From contig JBAJFE010000047.1 in NCBI GenBank assembly GCA_037903355.1, positions 1,116,001 through 1,180,000 on the forward strand: DNA of 64,000 bases, read 5' to 3'. This document shows, one piece after another, positions 26,101 to 40,094 of this stretch. The notes under the pieces are model-generated. The model was not told the DNA's origin. It made no database searches and saw only the letters and a list, made by a program, of their open reading frames with translations. A program made the position numbers and the translations under genes. The stretch comes from Trichuris trichiura. Its lineage: Eukaryota; Nematoda; Enoplea; Trichinellida; Trichuridae. Position 1 is the stretch's first letter; each line of letters begins with the position of its first letter.

Positions 26101-27937
26101 ATTGTCAAATTTTCTTCATTAATAATTGCTTGAAAGGTTGTCATAAGAGGCACCTCATTCTTCAGAAATTCACTCTCATTAAAGCGCTGTAAGGAGAGGC
26201 ATCTTAAGGCATTCGCGTTTTCTTCTAGCGCCTTGGCCAGCCAGCAGGGAAAGTCGTAGCATCATTTATAAGTGACAGACTTAATGATGTGCAAAATATT
26301 AATATAATTAATCTGTCTAAAGAAACATTTAATGGAAAAACGCAAACTACTCAGAAGAGGTGCATACTTCCATGAAAGCCATGCGTTAGCGCGCGAAGTC
26401 GCTGCGAATTTTGCATTATATCCGTTGCGAAAGAGCGACATGACTTTTGGCATTCAAGGAAATGATAATATCAAAAGTGAATCGATTTTTGCCTTCCGAA
26501 ACGTGCTCATGATTATGATTGAATGCCGTACGTATGAGCAGCAGCAACTTTTGCCAATGCTTTGCTTAAAGCTGAAAATCTGTTCAGCAGGCAGTGACCC
26601 AATAGTGCGTTAAAAAAACTATTTTGAAATTCATAACGACACCATTGGAACACTGTACCGGCAAAGATTGCTAGAAAACGGGGCGCAGAGAACGTCCAGA
26701 GTCTTTGCCAGCGTTTTTACCTTTTGCAGGACGCATACTTCTAAGAACCCCGCATTTTTTACCCGCCGTCCTTCTCCTGCTCAACCTGCTTATACCTTAT
26801 TCCCACTTTTCTCCTAGAGCTCCAAGATCTTCCATCAGGTACTTCCTAGGTTCCCTATCTTCCATAAACCTCTTTCATTTTTCCGGAAATCTCGTTATAC
26901 TGGAAGCACATTTTGCCACAGCTGAAATGCGAAAGGTATTGAGCTTCTGCATGACTTAAGTGCTGAGTGTCGAAAAGATGGTCTTAAATGCCATCTTTAA
27001 GCGTTGAAGTCGCAATGTTGCTTTAAGAGGAGTCAAATTCAATAAATCGTTTGTACGCATTAGCTGAGGCAATATTCGAAGGCAAACAAGACCGTGTAAG
27101 TTGTTGTACGCATGTTGAAGACAATAGGGAAATTTTAGTAAGCGAAGAAAAAAGATAAGACATGTTCGACGTTGCAATAAATATTAGTGGAAAAACGTAC
27201 GCCAGTAAATACGTGAGCCTACCTGTTTTTGCACAAAATAAACTTAGTTTAACTAGTAGCAGTCATTAATGCTTTATGAAGAGCAGAAGGTCAGCAGGAT
27301 TGTAAAGTACGCGCAATAACCAAGCGTTTATAATGTATATGTAATTTTACGGGCTGCCTGTAATAGAAATCGACTTTTTGCGCACAATTCACCCTTTGTG
27401 GAGCATTGAAACAACAAGCTACTGCTTATATCTAAAACGACCTGATCAAACAGATATTAGCGAATGCGTCATACGATGAGTTGCAATACGAGCATTCGAT
27501 TTACTCAATAAATTGAAGCTTTACGCTTGAGCTGAGATTTAAGAAGGTGCGAATTGTGGAAACTTTAAATCATCATTTTTTTGCGGAGTGGTTATATGAA
27601 TGGAAGGGTCGAAAAAATTAAATATTTTATAGCGCTATTACTTGAAAATCGATTTTTCGCACAAATTCATATAAAGTGCCAATGTATCGACTGTAGGCCT
27701 TGAATCAAATTGAAGAGCAAGCGGAAAGATAAGCAGTGTACCTGATTTCTATTTTTATTCAAATATCCACTTTTATCGTAATTCGATGCATTCGTTTTAC
27801 GAAAATCTTGTTATACTGGAATACTGAAAATGTAATTTTTGGTGCTACTTTTGTTTTTGAAGAGGTTTTATCCCATTATTGACGATTAGGATTCTCCTAA
27901 CTCCACGACAAAACGTCTGCTAAATGAAAGCCGGGGT

Positions 27938-28030
27938 GTTTACTATTAATAGCAAAAACAAATACAAGAAAAATGGATCGCGACGGACAGTACGTATTGT
28001 CTGTCGCGGTTTTTGCTATTGATAATAAAC
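27938..28030. repeat. Near-perfect hairpin (inverted repeat)
   Basis: Outer arms 27938-27959 and 28009-28030 (both containing the gttt...ctatt...agcaaaaac / gtttttgctatt block) pair with about three mismatches. Inner arms 27979-27989 and 27998-28008 (CGCGACGGACA against TGTCTGTCGCG) pair with one G-T wobble around a GTACGTA core. The left side carries an extra 19-base bulge. Open frames on both strands here simply reflect the palindrome. Confidence 0.85.
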
Positions 28031-28412
28031 TTGGCGTCTCTCGCCTAGCATTTGCTGCATGTGTTGGGCAATCTTCTCCTGCTCTCACCTTGTCTGCTCT
28101 TTCGGTGGTCAAGAGAGGTTCCATTGCGACTGCAGTAAATAAAAGCTGCTTAGAGCAAAAAATTCAAAATATTCGCAAAACGTTTTTTACAAAATGTTAA
28201 AGTTTCTTTATAAAGGCTTTAATAACGAAGTAAAAGAAAGCCAGCTCAAGTGGCACAAAAATTGCGTAACAGTTTTGGGAATGCGGAGTCGGTTTGCACA
28301 CATGAAGCTACTTCAGTCCGGGTTCCATAGTTGCACATAAGCTTGAGAAGTAATGCAAAAATTGGGAAAAATTCAGCCAGGAGTTAAGTAACACACTTAG
28401 AAATGAGGAAGG

Positions 28413-31400
28413 TCAGCTAACGAAGAGGACAAGTTCGAGAGAGTGGACTTGGCGTCGAACAGTTTCTTTAAGGATCGTTCGACCCTTAAATAGACTAGCC
28501 AGCTCCTGCAAGATTAATGTTGCTTGGAACGGAGACGCTTTCTGTACTTTGAAGGACGGTCTGAAAAAAGAGCGGTAAGGTTTAGCTCGTATAACTCTGA
28601 GCGGCTTCACCATTTCATGCAGTATTCGAACCACATCTGGAAATAGTGGCCTGTGCTGCGGTGCAACTGACCAACATTTTGTGATCAGCGATTCCAACTG
28701 CGGCTTTATGCCCATAAGAGACGTGAGCGTATTACGGCCTGAGCATACAAACCATATTAATTCGTCTGCGCTCAAGTCAGCGTGAGGAAAGCGGCATATA
28801 AACAGCTCGAATACAATAGTACTGGAAAGGTAATGCTTAGCAGGAGACAAGAATTGCCAACCATAGGTCTTACCCAAAGGCGTAAACGTCTGACTCCTTT
28901 GAAAAGGGCCCTGTCAGTAGAACTTCCGGTGGATCTACGTGAAGGCATCTCATCAATTCCGGACTGACGTACGTAAGGTTGCCGCGTCTAACGGAACCCT
29001 TGTTCCACCGGCTGCACTTGACCAAAGGCACCCCAAAGTCGATGGTGCTGATTTTGACCTTACTCTCGAGCATGATGTTTTTTGAGGTTAGATGACGCAA
29101 TACAATTCCCCGCGAATGCATGTAGCTCATTCCCTAAACAAACAAGACGATTAGCGAACGCCACGGAAGGCAGCCGACTGTCACCTGAGCAACCTGTCTA
29201 GCAATACTAAGCTTTGAAGCTTGGGACAAAACTTGGCCTTTGACGTGCAATGAATTGTACAAAGAGTCGCCGTTTTGCACAGAAGTGACAACTGCAAGCA
29301 GAGCTGGTTCCATTACTACGCCCATGAATAGAACAATGTTCTCGTGGCGTATATTGTTCAGTACGCTAACTTCCTCAAGGAATCGATCCATATTTTCCTT
29401 CGTCTGCCTATCCTTGTAAATGTTGATCATTACGGCGCCATGCCACCTTCCCCTAGAGTATATTATAATTTATAGCGGCCTGAGTTGAGCCTTTGATGCT
29501 TACTTGTATATTTGATTGGCTTTACCATCAAGGATGCATTCGTCGAAGGACAGATCGTCGCTGGAGATGGTCCACTCACGGAGGTCCGACAATCGGTTGG
29601 AGCTGAGAATAAATTCTATGAGCATTGGTCCTCCTATTTTGGCCAGCTGGCCAACTGGCCTACCTCTTGAACGACCCGTCATCAAATATCGTCGATCTAC
29701 TTAGTGCTTCCTTTCCTCTTGCAAGAATGCAACTGCTACCTGAAAAGAAAAGCAACAAGTCGCGTTGCGCAAGCAATGAACTCGTTGCATGTAGTCTGAA
29801 AGGTCAAAGTAAACATCACGGAGCACGTGGTTGCTTGGCCATCTTATCCCTGAGGAACCATCTGCCGGTATGGTTACTCAGGAATTGGCAGAGTGCTCTT
29901 GATTATTGGAGTGCTACCATTCTAAGGGGCTGCCAGAAGTTACCGGGAGCAGCGAAACCGTAGGCTCTTTTTGCTTGCTTAGAAAAGTCGAATGAGCCCA
30001 ACAAATTTGCCAAGCAAAAAGTGGCAGCTAAGAAACGCCTCATGCATGGAATTGTAAACGTGTTCACACCTGAGATCGAATCCGCTGCCTCAGTGGATTC
30101 GGTGAAGTTTAATTGAGTGCTAGCTGGACTGTCGAACCTGTCCTGCGCGCTTCGGCTGCGCACTTTAGCCTTCGCTTGGAGAGCACCTTCCTCCCAAAGC
30201 GACTTCACCTTAAGCAACTGCTGTCCAAAGACTTGGGAATGCAATTGTCTCTGCGCAAGGGAGTCTGCTTTGTTTGTACACAAAAGCTTGAATTGAGGAG
30301 CCGTCATTTCCTGGGAGATAAGCAGCCTTTGGGGTGATATGTCGCCTTTTCTTAGCACAGGTCCCTTGATAGGTAAAGACCATGCAGACGCTGCCTGCTG
30401 GGCTAATTCCTCAGGCGATTTGCATTGGTTGCTTTGGAGCAAATTCAAGCCGTTCTCCAAGAACACGTCCATGTCGTTTGAGTTGATTTCGCTTTCCTTC
30501 ATCAATCGACCGAACATTTCCTCGTCTACATCGAATAAAAACCATCGAGTTAAGTATAGCTTTTACGAATGAGCTTACTACCTCCGGAGGGGACTCTAGA
30601 TAAAGAACATAATTTTGGCTTCAGGCAACCGTCGTCCTCATCGCTCATAACGCACCTCTTATGGCAGCGGAAGCGACAGTTCTTGCAAGCAAAGCCAATG
30701 CCCATTACAACTTTTTTGCAATAGCCGCAACGTTTAGGCACGCTGAAGAAGGTTTTGCTGAATCTGAAAAAATCAGAACGAAGTGTAAAGGAAGCTTTCA
30801 TTATCTGAGCTTGGTAACTTGCCTACAGTTGACGGCAAAGGGAAAGCTGCTTCTACCGCAAGTAGGCGTCAACGGGCTTCCGGCTCCTTTTCTCTTTGGT
30901 CTTATTCCTTTAGCTTTCAGCCAATTCATGTTGTAATCGGCGTTCGAGCTGGAACGATGGTCATCTAAAAAGAGCATTAAATGCGATGACTAAATCAGGA
31001 CCAGTCCATCCGAGTCACATTGATAACCTATGGAAAATGCAACACTGTTTGGCATTCTCTTCTTCTAGCTCATTTGCATTTCACCTTTTAGGCGACGGGA
31101 AGGTGCAATAATTGCCAAAAATGGCTCCTTGCGCATAACTGGCACAGCAGCGACAATGGGGTTGCCTTATCAACCGGCTGTCGCTATGCACAATACTAGA
31201 CGGAACTGGTGGTGTTAGGGCGCCATGAAATGTCTGGAAACAAATGGTTCGCTCCACTACATGAAGCAGATTTCTCCAATTGCGCACTGGGAAAATTGTT
31301 CGATAGAGGAGGACTGTAATTCAGTATGCTCTCTTAGCAGTGTTGCGTAAGAAGCGCGGCGCAGCTACAGTCCTCCGAAGATAGGCGGGGTGGAACTTGG

Positions 31401-31620
31401 GCAGTGCTGCGGCTTTCACCGCCCTTCTTCTGCTCTGCTATGTACTTGACGACAAGCCATTGTTTCAAACAATTCTTAACTTGCTGCGATGACTGGCCTC
31501 TTGAAAGTTCGCCATCGTTTGACGCAATATTTGCTGTTCCAAGCGGTCGGTAGCACTGGAACGGCTAAGGTGGCAGAAAAAAGCTGAACGCAAAGTTCCA
31601 TCACAGGCCAGCGCGTAAAG
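28413..31620 (-). CDS. KSR: Kinase suppressor of Ras (KSR), MAPK scaffold pseudokinase
   Basis: KSR is a cytoplasmic and membrane-recruited scaffold that brings Raf, MEK and ERK together. Well-supported minus-strand exons: 30763-30582 (C1 zinc finger), 30525-29944 (serine-rich linker), 29739-29664, 29602-29504 (start of the kinase-like domain, REWTISSDDL), 29452-29185, 29133-28874 and 28821-28413 (stop). The C1 finger has the short KSR spacing, CGYC-10-CKNC-RFRCHKRC. The kinase fold shows KGRWHG, RHENIVLFMGV, SKN, IDFG, SPE and SDVYAFG. Upstream, 30964 to about 30827, an exon near 31240-31092, and a coiled-coil segment at about 31590-31410 containing KQWLVVKYIAEQKKGG (compare the CA1 region of vertebrate KSR) probably belong to it, but their joins are not fully in phase by my reading. 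The usual first histidine of the C1 domain is not visible and may come from a missed splice. A possible first exon is listed separately. Introns run mostly 50-70 bases. Confidence 0.9.
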
Positions 31621-32445
31621 TGTTGGCACAGGTCGAAAAATCCGTAGAATTCCGTTAGCTCTTCTATTTTATCAAAGCCGAAACGACGGAACGCCATTTG
31701 CTCAGTTGCTATTTAAAATTGTTAGTGGCCTCTTAAACTACTCGCACAGCGGGCGGTTCATTTGATTTGCTTTTTGCCGAACGTTCCAAATTTGGGAGAT
31801 TTTTTAACTCTCGCCAAATGTCCCTTTGAAAGAGCGAGTTGCTGTCCATCTGACAACTTGTTTTAAAGCAAAATCTATCAACCAGTGCTCCTTGTTTGGG
31901 AACGGACTAAATGTTTTCTACGCGCTTTGGGTTGTCACTTCGACCGTTATGGGAATTTTTTTAATATGCGGAAGGGATTCGGTGTATTGAAATGAAATAC
32001 TTACAGTTGACCACGGCGAGAACTCCTCTTCTTGGATTGCTGCACAGTAGAATCACCATGGTGCTAACTGTACTTCAGCGTCGGTCAATTCCCAACTTGC
32101 CGGGATGCGGTCACTTGCTTAGCATTTCCTGCAACAAATAAGGTTCTTTGACATGTTGCGCTGGTCATCGTCAAATCAGACAATAACTGTCTGGATCATC
32201 CCGTCCGTAATTTCTAGCCGACTTAGTCTGACCTTACGTTACGTAAGTGTCGCGTCACGTTGTGCCACCGCAGAGAGAAATAGGTCTGCGTTGACCAAGA
32301 CGGTGACCCCGACGGACCGGCTAAGGCGTCGTACCGCTATGCTGAACTAGAGAATGGTTCCTCGCCTTTGACCAGGTGACCTCTGAGTGCCATCTGGCCT
32401 CGCCGTTCAGGCGGACAACGGATAAAGCTAAGTGCAACTTTTCAC

Positions 32446-32612
32446 CAGCTGCTCCTTGTCTGGTTCAAGGACCGGTCGTACCCAGGAATGCAACTAGCCA
32501 TTTGCCCATTAGCGGCTAACACATGGATCCGCTGATGAAGTCTGTTTAGACAGTTAAGGACTAAGACAGCTTTATGACGACCGACTGCCAAATTGGGCGG
32601 CGGATCGGTCAT
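32446..32612 (-). CDS. Possible 5' exon of KSR
   Basis: Minus-strand frame from an ATG at 32612, MTDPPPNLAVGRHKAVLVLN and on through LNRLHQRIHVLAANGQ, to a fair donor (AGCTG/GTGAAAAG at 32446). Its helical character and position fit the N-terminal CA1 region of KSR (compare the leucine/glutamine-rich start of vertebrate KSR), but I could not find an acceptor of matching phase in the next known KSR exon. It could equally start another gene. Confidence 0.3.
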
Positions 32613-35600
32613 CTTACTAGCAGCTGGTAAACGTAACGTCAAAACTCAAAGCAACCGCTAACCTTCAATATAGACCTTACGGTTAGAGAGATAAGCAAGA
32701 AATGCTTACGGGAGGGTAACTAGGATAGCGTGCCTGGTTGAAACCTGCTAGCCAATTGATCCTATTCGAAAAAGTCTTGCGATGCTTTATGACTTCTCAG
32801 AATTTCTAAAATCCTTTAAGAATTACCACAGTGTGCTGATAAGCAGCAGGCTACAGTGGTGCCTTTAACACTCGCCTACCGCCATTCTGAAATGTATTAG
32901 GTTATCATATTTACCGAAATCTTTTTGACTAATCCCTGTTACAAGGTCGCCACTCCAACCCTATTAGCTAGTTAGATGATTTATGACAGCAGTGTTGCAT
33001 TGCACTGTTCATGCTAAGTTCTGCAGAGCCCTCCCAACCAGATGATGAAACTTTGAATGTTACTACATGTGTCCAGCTGAGGAGTGGGCTGTCTTAGGTG
33101 AGGCATTAATGGCTGGTCGCGTTACGTACATTCAGCTTCCTTATAAAAGCAGAAAATGTTGTCTGGGCGAGAAGAGTATTTATTTTCATTTCATACAGCA
33201 AAGATTCTTAAAATGGGGAATTTATGGCGCAAGAAAAGTAAAGGAACCTTAGAAATGTCAATCGTAAAAATACCAGGCCAGGCAGCGCTATTACTAAGGA
33301 GAGCCCATCTCTTAGCACAGGGAAGCAGCGCTGCAATTTTCCGTACGGTAGGCCTTGAGATAACTTAAACAAAATTCTACTTTAAGACAACTCAATAAAG
33401 AAAAGTAAACTTGATCAGTTGACGAAAGAAAGGCAGTATTGGAGCCCTATAGGCTTCGCTTACCTTCCTTACAGAACCGACGATGAGAAGCTCACATGGG
33501 TTATAATGAATTTTGCTGTGGCCATAAGCACATACAGATAAGTAAGTGTTCTATTAGTTTTTTAATAATCTATTGTACTAATTAGGCTGCGGAGGTATTG
33601 TAAACTTAACTCTTCCTTACTAAAAACAGTGACTGACACTAAAGCTTATAAGTAAACAAAGAAATGTTAATATTACGATTTTAGCTTCCATGACTGGCGA
33701 TCAGAGCCGTATGAGAAGTAGATAAGAAAAAGAAAAACATTTATGATGACTTAATGGGTCAGAATTGTCGCAGTACTCAGTATTTTCTCATATGCACTCT
33801 GAAATAGCATTTGTCAGTTCGGATTGCGCAACTAGTTTGCTCTACCCGCAACGTTGCATTCAAGTCTTATTTGCTGTCGCTTTGATCTTCGAGCTCTCTA
33901 ATCTTCATACTCAGCAAGCCTGAATTTTTTTTGGTTACCCACTTTGCGCTAAACGATAAGTCCATCTTGAATGGTCAAAATGGGACTCGCTAAAGCTGTT
34001 TTTCTTACTAATATAAGAGCAACAACGTTTGAGATGGTCCATAAACTATGGTCATCACAGCCTGTTGATTTCTGACTCTGTAAGAATCATGCTGGAAAGA
34101 AATAACATACCTTCGAAAGATAGATAGTTTGGGGCAAAACTGCGTGTATCACTTTAGCTGACTCGCCAATCCAAGCGGATTATACGCCTGACGATGGAAG
34201 CATACTTTTAAAGCACCTATATTTTCAACTACATAAACTCCCAAACATAAAATACTTTCTCTGCTGAAATTTAGTATAGCTAATGCTGGCATGAGCAATC
34301 AGAAATAATAGCAAAAATGCGTGACCATCAATTGCCATACGTTGTAGAGACGATAAGCAAATCCGCATTGTTTGGTACAAGTCATAGTTTACCGCTGCTG
34401 GCAGTCCAAAAGAAAGAATTTTCTTTGAAAAATGTAACCCTTGTATGTGCCTAATGCAGCAACCAACTATTGACACTGCCAGTCTAACAGCCCGAACAAT
34501 GTAGCCATGCTTTGAACACGATCCAAGAGAAGCTACAAAAACGTATTGAAAGGGCTCGTAGCCGAGCTGCGAAATTATATAAAGATTTCAAATAAACTGA
34601 ATCGCTGAAGCGGAAAAAAGTTTGGCGCTCTTGCATGCAACCTGAGTAAGCCAACTGCTGCGAAGTCAAACAAAAGCAGCAGACGCAGACAGGCACCGCA
34701 TTACGCCAGTGATGCTTTACCCAGTCTGTGGCAATGACAAAGGCAGATGAAACGATACAAAAATATTACTGTTATTTACTGGCGAAAGTCTTACGCAATT
34801 TTGTACGGCGTCAATGAATGTTTACCATTCACTTCAAGGCAAACCAAAGCTAACGATGAACGCAGGAGAAGTGACCTACTCGAAATATGTAAAAAACGCT
34901 GCTTCTAATGCAATTCCATTTCCGCCATGTTTGGCTGAACAAATTATACAATTGCGCGCTTTTTATTCCTCGGATATACGCAACGCTTACCGGCTTCTCA
35001 TTTGAAAGTAGGTCATTATAAAATGATACCTAATCAAACTATACTTGTAAAGAAAACAACGAGTATTGGCAAAAGAAAGTGCAGCCGCGGCGTGTCTATT
35101 TTTAGGATGAAAAACGAGTTCTTTGATTCCGCAGAAAAGCACTTTATTGAAGAAAGCCTTCAGAAACAACGAGCCTTTTATGCATGCTTGTATAAACAGC
35201 TGGCAAGCATTTGAGGGAACTTTGTTCACTAGAAAGGTCATCTAGTACGTGATTCAAACAAGTCGTCATATGAACACGTTAGTCTTTTTGGTTACTCGAT
35301 ATTCTAAGGTAAATTTCGAAGCAGGATGTTGGAGTTGTGCACAGATACATGACTGATTGAAGGTTGCGCTCTCTCGCGTTCAAAATAAAAATTTTAGATC
35401 AAATGAATTCAAAAATATATGATTGTTTGCGAGAGCAAAATTTTCACATCTGCGTAATGGTGCTCAAAATTCTAAACTATCACTGGAAGTCTGAAGCCTG
35501 AGTAGGTAGCTGCCTTATATGCCTTTTGCAAATGTAGCTGATTCAGAATTTCAGCCTTAAGGGTCCTTTGGCTTCGACCCAGCCTTTGACCCTTTCGGTA

Positions 35601-38600
35601 ATTAGACATGTTAGATTTTAAATCACTCAATGTGCCATTCTTTCAGGGCGTTTGCTACTACTAACTTTTGAGACTTCGTAAGGTTTATGACTTTAGCCTT
35701 TTGTTGCGAGTTGCGATTCAAGACTGCTAAGCTAACTGACTTTAAAACTACATAAATCCATTCCTTAAGCAACGTAATTCGCTATTTTTGCTAGAATCTC
35801 TTTTTTGACTTTTAAAATTCAGAATTTCGAAATTAACTCCCTGCTGAGCAGTTCACATTCTGAGCTTGAAACTGAAACATGAGAACACAAATTCTGCAAC
35901 CTTTCTAAGCTGCATCTTCTTTGCTGGCAACATTCTAGAAGAATTGGACTACTAAGATTATGAATTTCTACCTCTGACCACGATCGCTTAAGGGTAACGT
36001 TGCAGAAAAAGTTTTCATGCCTTATAACCGTAAGAAATTGAAGGTGAACTGTGAAGCGCTGTTCTACAATGCCCATTTATTAGCTTATTATTAACGTAAT
36101 ATCTACACAGCATAAAATCCTTTGTCCGGAACAATTCCGCGCCTCGACACGACTACGCCGGTGTTCCCTGCGTGATTCATGTGACGCTTCTGTTGAAGAA
36201 TAGCATTGAACAGCTAGCTGCAGCTGAAAGTAGCTCCTTCGCTAATGAACCCGACACCCATGCATGGGCTTTAGGGATATCTGGTGAATCCCGAAAGCTC
36301 CATGTTGTTTCTGACTTTAATTTTAAAAAATTGGTTTAATATAACTTTGGAATAAAGTTAATACAATCAAAAAAACCTTCTTCGACGAACGCCATTGCTA
36401 ATGCGAGAAAGAAGTTTGAGCCTCGTATTCTAAAAGCCTACCGAGTAAAATGCAACCTCATTCCTAAGTTAACTTAATCATTGTACACAATTATCTTAAT
36501 GGTATGCGTGTAGGATGCAAATGAATTTTGCGCTTATACTTGAACGCCCATCTCGAACATATCACTTTATGTTTTGGAATACATGCGTATATATTCCAAA
36601 ATCTGAGAGGCAACTGGTCCTCGGCATTTCGGATCATAGCTTTGGGGTAATGTAATTCCTGCTACAGCTTAGCTACAACTGAATCGGGTTTCAGCTGCAT
36701 TCATTATAAATCCTTTGTCATACTTTCAAATGTCCGCGTACAATATTTCTCAGAGTATATTATTATATATCTTACCTTTGCGAGGACATTTAATAGTACT
36801 TGGCATATTCTGAGTGTTAATTTTGTCAACCCTTGGATAAGTGCAAAGCAAACTACGGCTATTTGAATAATTCATTTATTAATACTTTTTCTGAAGTAAT
36901 GTTACTAAAAAAGCACTGAAAGCTTTTATTTAAGTACAATATGGAATAAGGGAACAAGGAAAAAAGGGTAGACTGAAAAATGTTAAAATAAGAAAACATT
37001 GCTGGAATACTGTGCCGGCAGCAGGTTGCCAAGAACGTTGCAAGTTCAAAAAGCTAATATGCGCGCTTTAGCAAGTTCAGCTTGCGGAAACGTTCGACTC
37101 ATTCCGCGTAATTTTTCCCGCTTTCCTAAAGAGAAAAGCAGCACCTCTGGAAAAATTAAACATCCGTCGCTTACGCGCTATTTGCTCAAGCTTAGGGGCA
37201 AAGCGGTTTTGCAGGATTGCCTAAACGGAAGGAACATTGCAAACGAAGTTACCACCGCGTCTTTGACAGCAACGCAAAAACCAAATGGTATGCAGCAACG
37301 GCGATGTTGCAAAATGACGTATTTCAATTTGGCAGGCAATGGTAAGCATGCAAAAAATGTCATATGGAAATTCTGCTCAGGCGGAAGTATCAAATCAACC
37401 GCTTACTTTTCTAGAGATCGCACAGTTTTCTTAAAGTCGTATAGTTGCATACACGAGAACGTCACGCTTTAAGTATGCATAACTAAATATGCAAAATCTT
37501 GCTAGCTTCCTTACCATAAGTTCAACAGAAAAACATGGTATGCTTAATCCTTTATTCGTATCCTACAGCCCTGTAAAGGAGAAGTCATGTGGTGCAGAAA
37601 GGCCTTATAAGGAAGTTGAACGATGACTTTTGAAAAGTAAACTTTAATTTAGATTTTAAAATTAGTTTGCATCACTACACAGCAAACTTTTGCTCACCTG
37701 GTTCTTAAGAAGTGTTCGCATATAGCGGCATTTATACTGATGGATGATCTTCAGAGCAAATCGAGTAAGCATCCAACTGTCGACATAGCAGTGAAGCAAC
37801 CGCCGACCTGATTGACCCGGACAAGTAGGAGGTGATTATTGCTTTATTTATGCGAAACCTTTGTAGTGTGCATAGCAGCTGGCACTCTAAGCGTACCTTA
37901 CGGAAGTGGGAAAAACACGCCCAGGTGCAATGAAAGCACCGGTTGGACAAAGCAGGAACACATGCAGCATACTCTGAAAGGGAAGGAATTAATGGTCAAA
38001 AGGGCGGCAAAACATCTGCTACCGGAATCCAAGTGCTGAGGTCAAAAGGTCGCCTCTATTCCTTGTTCAGATTACCTGACGGTAAGGCAGCACCCATTCA
38101 CGGTGGATATTAATTAGCTACTGCGCTGAAGCATGTAAGTCTAAAAGTACCAGTGCCTCTTCAAACGCCTATACCACATGTCATGTGTTCTCATGGAAGC
38201 AAATCATAATGAGACTTCAAATAGCAATGTTGGAATAGGAGAATGAAAAATAATACAAGTCAACCTGTTACACTTTCGTACGTCCGCAAGTATTAACGAT
38301 TCCATTCGTTCACTTGGGTGGTCTGATCATGGTTGCTCGCTTTGAAGTTTGAACAAATACGCAGATCAGTTTTTGAAAAAAACAATATTTTCAATGTCTT
38401 TCAACAGCCAACTTCACTTTTGGGAAAGCGTTTGAATTTTGCGCTCAAAAGCGGGAAAAAAGATGCTCAGTCGTAACGAACAATTTCTTTTGGCTTTCAG
38501 CCTTGAAGCACAGCAATGTGGTATAGAGAATTACAAGGCGGTTCAAACATGACTATTCAAGCTGTCTGGTTGGCGAAATGCTGCAGTGCTAAGCAAACAG

Positions 38601-40094
38601 CTTACTATCATTCGTTTCTGCGCAACTGCGCCATTTGTGTACGCTTACTTTCTTTGGAGTCCTAATTGTAAACTTGTCGAATAATAGGGCTTTCCCGCCG
38701 CTTTACACATTAACAACCGATCGACCATTACGAGGACGGTGAAAAGGCCAAAGCACTTCTATAGAATCAGTTTGCAATTGTTACGAAAGGGAAATAATGC
38801 GATAAAATAACGGAATATTTTCCAAGCAGCTTTCGCATCTTATTTTTTTTCTCAAAGCAGTGCCGCCATTAGAACGGTCTGCCTTTGGTTTACTTTTTGG
38901 TTTTGACAATGTCTGTTTTGGTCGGGAGCATTTGACGGCTTTTAAAGTGCATTAGCGTCAGATCTGGATGTCCTAATAGCGTTCGGTGAAATGAATGAAA
39001 ATAGGTTCAGCCTAAGTTCCTTTTCTCGCGAAATCAATATGTTATTGAAAGTGTCTTAGTTTTTGCAAATGTTACGTCGGCTCTGAGTTCTAATTATAGA
39101 AGATTGATTGCGCTTAGTTTCGCCGAAATGAAGCATAACTGCGATGAACTTTTATTTTCTACTATTCGCTTTGACGACGTTGCAATACTTGTGTAAAACA
39201 AAATAACCTAACCTAAATTCCATGCTTTACAGGTTATTATTCTAATATATGCAAAATTTGTCGAATTTAAGCAAAAAAAAGAAGTAGAGCAATTGCATCT
39301 GTCACTGCAGAGTTTAAGTCGTCTTTTACGTACTCGACTGTTATAATTCCGTCTGAAAAGTTGGAACAAAGAAGCTTTTTACGCTATGCCCATGATGAAT
39401 GATTCACATACTCGACTAACTACTAGAAACAAGAAATGGGATAGATATCCAGTTAAATAACTCGATTAGATATCCAGTTAAATAACACTTCAAAAAATTG
39501 GAGTCGCTAAGGACCAACTGTAAAAAGAACTGGTCAAATTCGAAACTTCAACTGGATGCCATCCGCGCATAACGAATTCTATAGTTCATGAACTACGCCA
39601 AGAGTCTAATTAAATTTGGAAGAAAAGGGGAGGCCAACTAATTTGGAGCGACAAATCAACCAGCAGAAACAATGAGATGGAAAGGATCGATATTTGCCTG
39701 TCAGATTTTGCGCAAAAAAATTCTGCAGCGTTTAGACCCGTCGTTTTAAAACTGAAATGACTGATTGGCCATCCGTCTTAAGACCGAGCGCTCTTTGTGA
39801 CGACTGAACGAGGGAAGAGTGCGATGCTTTTTGGTTTTCCGTTCAAAAGCTATGCGATTACGGATTGTCAAATGACCGTCCGAAAGTGAGAGAGATTCCG
39901 AAGAGGAAGATGTCGCGTAAAAAAGTTTTACTAATAATGTACAAGTTTCTTTGGCAAAGAAAGAGTCGTTCAAAAACTTAAGGCAAAACCTTCTTTTACT
40001 AGAACCATAACAAAAGAGTACGAACGTTTTTTGCCAATGAAATTTTGCTTATTCCCTTGGCGAAATATTTCATTTATGCAGTAAATGATAATTA
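32613..40094. other. Intergenic, no confident gene
   Basis: Seven and a half kilobases with short unassigned frames only. The longest, 36999-37472 plus (157 codons, non-ATG start), is basic and cysteine-poor with no motif. Two nearby plus frames at 34814-35005 and 35002-35214 look somewhat protein-like but have no supported splice between them. A 25-base unit is repeated twice at 39443-39486. Confidence 0.45.
39443..39486. repeat. Short tandem duplication (25-base unit)
   Basis: The block AGATATCCAGTTAAATAAC occurs twice in direct orientation, separated by TCGATT. No function apparent. Confidence 0.9.

Larger units (their letters stand above)
13977..28412. other. Gene-poor region without confident genes
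   Basis: About 14 kb with only short open frames, mostly under 80 codons, and no homology I can recognise apart from the coding-like stretches listed separately at 18.3 and 20.0 kb. Open frames at 16377-16580, 17031-17225, 20302-20586 and 23768-24001, all minus, have a protein-like look but no supported splice partners. A further gene with very small exons could be missed by eye. Confidence 0.45.

Noticed and set aside
29516..30337. Plus-strand frames across the KSR locus
   Set aside because: Shadows of the KSR exons, which have consistent minus-strand splicing and domain matches.
36999..37472. 157-codon plus-strand frame, longest unassigned one in 32-40 kb
   Set aside because: Non-ATG start, no motif, no splice partners; could be chance.
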